A DNA stretch of 24,010 nt from Apostichopus parvimensis (taxonomy: Eukaryota; Echinodermata; Holothuroidea; Aspidochirotida; Stichopodidae): NCBI GenBank assembly GCA_000934455.1, contig KN882611.1:133287-157296 (forward strand), in the 5' to 3' direction. Made by a program: the position numbers and the translations under genes. Below the pieces are notes generated by a model, which searched no databases, was not told where the DNA came from, and saw nothing but the letters and a program-made list of their open reading frames with translations. This document shows positions 12,301 to 21,300 of this stretch, in pieces. The first letter of the stretch is position 1; each line of letters starts with the position of its first letter.

Positions 12301-15300
12301 CATTATTTTAGGCGGTGATATTCAGAAACTTTCATATTCATATATTTCATAGAGTGTGATATTCAGAAACTAATTGATCCATACATTATTTTATTGAGCG
12401 AGACATTCAGAAACTAATTAATCCATATATTATTCTATTGAGTGTAATATTCAAAAACTAATTGATCCATACATTATTTTAGGCTGTGATATTCCGAAAC
12501 TTCTTGTCCCATACATATATTTTATAGCATGTGATATTTAAAACAAATTGATCCATAGATAGAGTGTTATATTCAGAAACTAATTTATCCATACGTTTAT
12601 TATATTGAGTGTGATAATTTGAAACTAATTGATCCATACAATATTTTATAGAGTGTGATAATTTGAAACTAATTGATCCATACATTTATTTTATAGACTT
12701 TGATATTAAGAAACTTCTTGTCCCATACATATATTTCATAGAGTGTGATATTCAGAAACTAATAGATCCATTCATTATTTCATGGAGTGTGATATTCAGA
12801 AACTAATTGATCCATACATTATTGTAAAGAGTGTGATATTCAGAAACTAATCGATCCATATATTTATTTTATTTCATTTCATTTATTTGTTTCCACATTT
12901 TATTTATTTGTTTATAGAGTTTGATAATCCGGAACTAATTGATCCATATATTATTTTATAGAGTGTAATAATAAGGAACTAATTCATCCAGACGTTATTT
13001 CACAGACTGTGATTTTGGGAAACTTCTTGTCCCATACATATATTTTACAGAGTGTGATATTCAGAAACTAATTGATCCACACAATTTTTCATTGACTGTG
13101 ATATTCCAAAACTACTTGTCCCATACATATGGGTTACCCCCCCCCCCCACCTCATAAGAGATCCATACAAGATTCACCTGAGATTGTCTTTACAAGGTTT
13201 CTACATTTTGACATATTGACCTTAAATGACCTTCAATCATTACTAACCACATTAGGGTTTTGCACTTATTGAGGCATCCTCTTACCAAATTCCCTTTCAT
13301 GGGATATCATGCTTACAAGCCATGACACACACATGCTTACAAGCCATGACACACACATTGATTTACTGATTGCATCACAAACAGCAATTAGAGAGATTCA
13401 AGAAACTCACATGGCACTCTTCTAGGTGACTGTTCTGTGCTATTGGGTCTGTGCGTGGGGCTGGACCAAGGATCATAATCACCAGCAGAGAAGACTGATG
13501 ACGGAGATGAACTATCTGAAGGTGTTCGCTTGTGCATCATTGTGTCCAGTGAATCATCTGCTGAGGCAGTCCTTCTGTGAGACGTTTTATTAATTAAGGT
13601 CCAATTTGATCCAGATGAACTTGGAATAAAATCTTGAGCTCGTTCATGAGAACTCCGCCTCCTTTGTGAGTTATGGCAGTTTGTTTCATTAGATCTTTTA
13701 GGCTGCTTCTTTGTTTTTGAAGGAGACAACTGAATCAAGTTGGTGGTTGATGTCATCTCATCCACTGAGACACCATTATTCCATTCACTCTCAAAGGGAG
13801 ATGAAACATCTGTCTGAGAAGAAGAATGCTGTCTGTTAAATTCAGATCTACGATGCTCTACTTCACCACTTCTAACAATGTCCAAATTAAATTGGCGTAT
13901 GTCACACCCTGCTGCAACTGCAGCCAAAATGGTAGCTGCACCACATAAACCAACATTTGTTCGATTCTTTATGGTTTCAGGTTCATCTGTCCTTCTGTCT
14001 TGTGGCGAGGGTCCAACATCTATCCAGTCTGGCCGGGGAAATCGATAATGCTCTGCATAGAGAAAAATTGAAGACACCATTAAACGTTTTTAAATTTCCA
14101 TGAATTACAGTCTTAATGTTTAATTTCATGTTAAAATGCTTGCACAGTGTGTTTGTTTGGTCTACTATTTATAGTTTTTTTTTGTGAACATGTCTTTATT
14201 GAAATGAACAAATAAAATACCCCAGGATACACAATTAAGCACACTTAAGTAATCATAATAATATTTATTTATAAAGCTCATTTTACTGACAGTCTCAAGA
14301 AAAAAATTAGTACAAAATACAGCATAGTACAACAAAAACTTGAAGATACACGAAAGGATCAAAACAATTACAAGCTGCTTTTTAATCAGTTTTCCAAGAA
14401 ATTAGAGATTGGACGATAGTTTTGAAAGAGAGATGATTTGATGAGTCTAGATATGATTTTTTGATGATAGAAAGGTGTTACTATGGTGGATTTTAAGAAT
14501 GATGGGATGGTACCAGAGCTTAGTGAAAAATTAATAATCTTCAACAAAACTGGCAGAAGCTCATCAAGACATTCCTGGAGGATCCAAGTTGGCAAGGATC
14601 AGTTGAGCACGACGTGGTTTGCATCTGTAGGATCATTTTACATACTTCTTCATCATGTGAGTGTCAACAAGGGGATTATGGTCCGTAGGTGATGTACTTA
14701 TCTCTGTGTATGCCCTTGAAAGAAGTAGTTACTTGGCACTTTCAAGTAAAGTTTTATAAACACTGGATAACACTAACATAGCATTATCTTAACCATGTGA
14801 GTCAGTATGTGTGCAAAACATTCAAGGGAGAATTTGACATTATTTCCAGGGAAATATATATGGAATAGTGATAAAATAGAAATATTAGGAAATATTTCTA
14901 GTGTTCGACCGATAATCGGCTAGACAATCGGCATCGGGCCAATTATCAGACAATCGGTAAATAATCGGCATTGGCAAAATCCATTATTTGGAAGTGATTA
15001 TTACGTTCAACATAAAGGATTGTTTTTTCCGCGCTTTTGATTCACCACAACTACGACGGTAGAAAAATTTAAATCATTCGATTCACTGCTATTCATAGCC
15101 GGGAAAGGTGCGCTAATCTACAGTGTAGCGGTATCGCAAGTCCCTCACTCGAGTTTGCTAATGCTGTTCGATATACTATCCAGTTTTGGCAGTAAACATC
15201 ATACAGTATACCCGCGATAAGCTTAGGGGGACGACGTAATTTTTTTTTTTTTCAATTAGCTTCTTGAATCTAACAAAACCTCCTGTTATCATGTTAAACG

Positions 15301-18300
15301 ATTGATAAGAAAGATTAATTGTCTCGACTAAATATAAAAACCAAATCAATATACCTTTGAACCACTTTGGCCGTTTCACCGTAAGTGAAAACTGGAAAGT
15401 GAAAACAATAACATTAGGCTTTGTTTCATTGTGAGTTCTACGTACATTAGGCTAGTCTGGCAAAGAGAACGGTTGAGCTTCATAACTGTTCAGTTTGAAA
15501 TGCGCCCAAGATTTTACAAAAGGCATAAAATGATGAAATCAAGGCGCCAAATACTCCTAAAAATCCCTAAGCACATTTGGCGACAGTCCTCAGTAGTTCT
15601 ACTGCATTACAGTATTTTGTGATTAGGTAAACATTCTTACATATATTTTTGCGAAAAACCCGAAGAAACTTTTTTTCCCTGACCGCATGTACTGTGTACC
15701 GTACGTGCTAAAACAAAAACCCTTTACAGTAACTCCTTACCGCAACCGACTAAAAGCAAGTCTGATTTCCAGTGACACGCGCGACAAAGTCAATGGTACT
15801 TTAGTGTGTGATTTCCCCAACGTGTAGTTAAGTCAATGCAGAAGCTCCATTGACTTACTGTGTATGAACCTTTGAAACAACGTTCAATCGGAAGTTTTAC
15901 CTCGCAGATGGTAATCATTGAAAACTTGAAGCAAACGTTCGGGATTATTTTATTTTTCATAATAAAGCAAACTGCTTATCCACTTAAGAGCCTGTGTAAA
16001 AATATGTGTAAAAGTAAGTTGGCCTGGCGTTTCAATCCTGCTAGTATCGAAACGTCAGGCCAACTTACTTTTACACATTATTTTTCATATCAGATTATAT
16101 ATTTCGATATCAGCTAACGAAATAACGAATATTTTATTTACGTGCGATATAATTTTCACTTTATTTACGTTCGAGTTGCAACACTGATAATGGTTTTAAC
16201 AGCAGTTGTAAAAGCTGCCCCTAACTTCGTTTTTTTTTGACATTTCGTAGCCAATGACTAATATTTTTCCCCTTCTGTAGTCTGTACAGCACTGTCATTA
16301 ACTGTGTTGTGGCGGGATTGCAATATTGCGACTCTTCGTTATAAACGTACAGCGCCCCATGTATGTATTACAGTGTTCTTTACTTGCTCCATTAATCTTT
16401 ACTGTGAAAAGTTAAGTCGTTCATTTACATCTTTGATTGTATTGGCCTAGAAGTTGGTAATCATGCATAACACTAAATCATACATAAGGCCAGTTCCACG
16501 AAAATGATGAAATAATCGGTAATCGGCATCGCCCGTTGTCACAGGAATTAATCGGTAAAACCGATTGTCATATAATCGGTCGAACACTAAATATTTCCCT
16601 CCCATAATCATAGCCATTGTAAGAGAATGGGAATAGAAGGTATGGTTGGTGCAAAGGCTAAAAGGGGATGGGAATTTTACAGCCATATTTATGAAATAAT
16701 GAAGTACATTAAGGAAATCAAACAAAACATGAGATAGTTACCATCAGGCTCGGAAAATCCTTCATGGTTAGTTGGTGACGGTGTTAAGTAACCTGAAAAT
16801 TTCTTGCCAGTGGCAGCTGACATGGTGTGTGGCTTTAGAGCACTGGTCCTGTGCTTCCTCTGTAGAGAGCTGGGACCCCACGTCTTACCCTTTGGAACTG
16901 CACAAAATATGATTAATAATACATCCATGTTATCACAAGAATACTTTATTTTACTAGTTTGTCATAGTTTAATTATACAACAAGGCTTTGTTGCTGAGCT
17001 AGATATGAACTGATTAGAAATAACTGCTTTATTTAACAAAAGTTGAACAAACCAAGATCCATATTAAATCTAGTGTCATTTCTAGTGCTATAGTGTGTTT
17101 GCACTATATTCAACAACAAAATACTAAACCAAAAAAACATACAAATCTAGTGTCTTTTCTAGTGCTAAAATGTGTTTAAATTATATACAACTAATAAATT
17201 AACAAACCAAGAAACTATACAAAATCTTGTGTCATTTCTAGTGCTATAGTGTGTTTGCACTATATTCAACAACAACAAAATACTAAACCAAGAAACCATA
17301 CAAATCTAGTGTCATTTCTAGTGCTATAGTGTGTTTGCACTATATTCAACAACAACAAAATACTAAACCAAGAAACCATACAAATCTAGTCTCATTTCTA
17401 GTGCTGTAGTGTGTTTGCACTCTATTCAACAACAACAAAATACTAAACCAAGAAACCATACAAATCTAGTGTCATTTCTACTGCTATAGTGTGTTTGCAC
17501 TATATTCAAAACAAAATACTAAACCAAGAAACCATACAAATCTAGTGTCATTTCTAGTGCTATAGTATGTTTGCACTATATTAAACAACAACAAAATACT
17601 AAACCAAAAACCATACAAATCTAGTGTCATTTCTAGTGCTATAGAATGTTTGCACTATATTCACCTAAAAGATTTAACAAACCAAGAAACCATACAAATC
17701 TAGTGTCATTTCTAGTGCTATAGAATGTTTGCACTATATTCAACAACAAAATACTAAACCAAAAAACCATACAAATCTAGTGTCATTTCTAGTGCTATAG
17801 TATGTTTGCACTATATTCAACAACAACAAGATACTACACCAAGAAACCATACAAATCTAGTGTCATTTCTAGTGCTATAGTATGTTTGCACTATATTCAA
17901 CAACAACAAAATACTAAACCAAAAAACCATACAAATCTAGTGTCATTTCTAGTGCTATAGTATGTTTGCACTATATTAAACAACAAAAAATACTAAACCA
18001 AAAACCATACAAATCTAGTGTCATTTCTAGTGCTATAGAATGTTTGCACTATATTCAGCTAAAAGATTTAACAAACCAAGAAACTATACAAATCTAGTGT
18101 CATTTCTAGTGCTATAGTGTGTTTGCACTATATTAAACAACAACAAAATAATAAACCAAGAAACCATACAAATCTAGTGTCATTTCTAGTGCTATAGAAT
18201 GTTTGCACTATATTAAACAAAAAATACTAAACCAAGCAACCATACAAATCTAGTGTCATTTCTAGTGCTATAGTGTGTTTGCACTATATTCAACAACAAC

Positions 18301-21300
18301 AAAATACTAAACCAAGAAACCATACAAATCTAGTGTCATTTCTAGTGCTGTAGTATGTTTGCACTATATTTAACAACAACAAAATACTAAACCAAGCAAC
18401 CATACAAATCTAGTGTCATTTCTAGTGCTATAGTATGTTTGCACTATATTCAACCCAAAAAATTAGAAACAATGGACTGACAGAAGTAGCTACGGCAGAC
18501 ATCAAATATATGCTGGATTTCTGAAATGTTGTTTTAGTGTTAAGAAGAAGCACCCTCGATGCAATTTACTACATCTCTAATAGATTCTCAACACAAATTT
18601 CAAAAGTCTGTATAAGAAGAGATGACTGCTGATGTAATATGCAACAGCAATCTTTAGGTAAATAGTCAGGTACTTGTAAACCTCACTTTCCAATATTACA
18701 CAAAGAAATGTCCATATTTAGATACAATGTCATCTAGCAACAGTAACCAACAGCATCGACAATGGATGTATACACAATGTGAAATGACAAATCAATCACA
18801 AAATATAACTTGTACCAATGCAAGCCAATCTTTAAGCAATCAGCTAACCTTTATGAAAAATTAGGACAACTCTAGGAATGAAAATGTAGAAAAGAAGAAA
18901 AGTGGCAAAACAGACAGAAAATACAGGACATAATTTGGATTGCAACTGACATTATTCATGCCCATACTGATAAATGATATGTTAAACCAGAAAGCTTAGG
19001 CTTTGTGATTTCTTGCCATAGTATGACCTTTGATCCCAGCCAAAAACAATAGCAACCGAGAACTCAATATGGTGCATCTACATACAAAGTTTAAAGACCA
19101 TCCAACTTCAGGAAATTGAGTTGTGTTTACAACGTTACAGAGTTTTTAACCTGTGGGGACCTAGTATGACCTTTGATCACAGCCAAAAACAATAGCAGCA
19201 GAGAACTCACTATGGTGCATTTATATACAAAGTTTGCAGTCCATCCACTTTGAGTTACCATGTTTACAATCCAAGGCATCACATAAACACACACTTACAC
19301 ATGCACGAATACACACAGCATCAGGAACGCAATGTCTTTGCTTTCAGCAATGAAATAGGATGACATAACAAACTTATTTTTTACATAGCGCTTAATTGGT
19401 ACCTGCGATGCAACAGAATCAGTATTTCCTATAATGTTTTACATTCGTAACCACAAAAGTGAAATATAACTGAAATGTCTGAAAAGGGTTGTAGAATCAA
19501 GCTCTTGATTTGATAATAATTAAAGATTAACATGTGTGATTAACATCACAGATACACTGTGTTATATCCATGTACAGGTATCTTGTATTCATACTTTAAC
19601 TGCAGATCAGGGGCATGTGTTAAACCAACTTATACTGACTTTGCATACCAGAGACAAGCTTGGTGTGCAATTTGTGACTTACAGGTCAAAACCCTGAGAT
19701 TTGGAAGAGGACTTTTTGGTGGACTCTCTGGACTATGTGGGGACCTGGCATTTTTGCGATCTGTCACGCTTATCTGGTGTTGAAAATCTGGAAGACAGGG
19801 ATAGAGATGCCTTTATTGCATTACACAAAATTAGATTCTTAAAAATCTTTCATAATGCTCACCTGAGTATTAAAGTTGATCATAACACTATGTTTGGTTC
19901 TGATCTCTTTGTGATTGTTAAAGAGTATTACCTGAATATAAAACTTCATAAGTGAACAAAGTAGTTATTGATCTTGTTGCAATTGAGCCTTTACTGAGTA
20001 TAAAAGTTTTAAATAGTACCATGCAGCGATATAGTTTACTGATCTCTTTCCAACTGAACCTTAAATGAATAAGATGTATTTGCTAACATGTGTTATCCTG
20101 ATCTCTTTGCCACTGAGCCTAAAGTTAATACACTATGTATCTATAATACCATGTGGTGTACTGATTTCTTTGCCACTGAGCCTTAAGTTAATACACTATA
20201 TATCTATAATACCATGTGGTGTACTGATCTCTTTGCCACTGAGCCTTAAGTGTATACACTATGTATCTATTATACCATGTGGTGTACTGATTTCTTTGCC
20301 ACTGAGCCTTAAGTTAATACACTATGTATGTTGTGTACTGATTTCTTTGCCACTGAGCCTTAAGTGAATACACTATGTATCTATAATACCATGTGGTGTA
20401 CTGATTTCTTTGCCACTGAGCCTTAAGTTAATACACTTTGTATCTATTATACCATGTGGTGTACTGATTTCTTTGCCACTGAGCCTTAAGTTAATACACT
20501 ATGTATGTATAATACCATGTTGTGTACTGATTTCTTTGCCACTGAGCCTTAAGTTAATACACTATGTATGTATAATACCATGTTGTGTACTGATCTCTTT
20601 GCCACTGAGCCTTAAGTTAATACACTATGTATCTATAATACCATGTGGTGTACTGATCTCTTTGCCACTGAGCCTTGTTCTCCCCTTGACAAAGTGATTT
20701 CTTCTTTTCTTTGGGACAGGCCTGGCAGCTTGTTGGTTCTGTATGAGCAGCATGACTTCCCTCCTGACTATCTCCAGCTCTCTGTTTGCGAGTTCTTTGG
20801 CTCTGAGATTCAGCAAGTCTTCTTTCTCCCTCTGCCAGTTGGCTGCTTTCCTCAGCTCCTCCTCTCTGCTGCGCAACTCCTGAATAAAGGAACATAGATC
20901 ATTACTGAATGATGATAACCTGAACTCCAAACTTAGCTTCAGTATAAACGATGATCAAGTCACAAGTGCTAGACGGTTGGCAAGTTTCATCAAGTTTTCT
21001 CTTTCAATTCCTATAGATGCATAATCTTGTGCTGGGGGAAACTATTGCAATTTGTCTGGCCATTACAGTGACATAAAGGACCAAACATAAAAGACACAAA
21101 TAGATCACTAAAAGAGTTCTGTGTTTGTGAACATAACCCAATAGAATCTTATAACTGCTACATCACAAAAAAAGATGATCAAATTCCAGGTAATTTTACT
21201 CTAAAGACTTTTTCATGAAGATGCACTAATGCAGTTTACAAGAAATGCTATAACAATGCCCTGACGTCTTAATATTTCATCCTTGAAGAAAAAACTCAAG

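Noticed and set aside
12003..12685. Frames with repeated LIDPYI or SYNTLSMDQ-type peptides
   Set aside because: Translation of the 45-bp array on both strands.
15431..16117. Transposase remnant in the hAT body
   Set aside because: The short frames at 15431-15622 and 15860-16117 lack any hAT transposase or dimerisation motif, and the second is interrupted by the hairpin.
20065..20697. Plus-strand open frames with repeated LISLPLSLKLIHYVSIIPCG, like a repetitive membrane protein
   Set aside because: They are read-through of the 63-bp minisatellite antisense to exon E2; 63 is a multiple of three so any frame without a stop stays open.
20617..20895. Second minus-strand frame over E2 (alternative frame)
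   Set aside because: The other frame carries the zipper and CRIB residues and joins E1 and E3 in phase; this one is its shadow.
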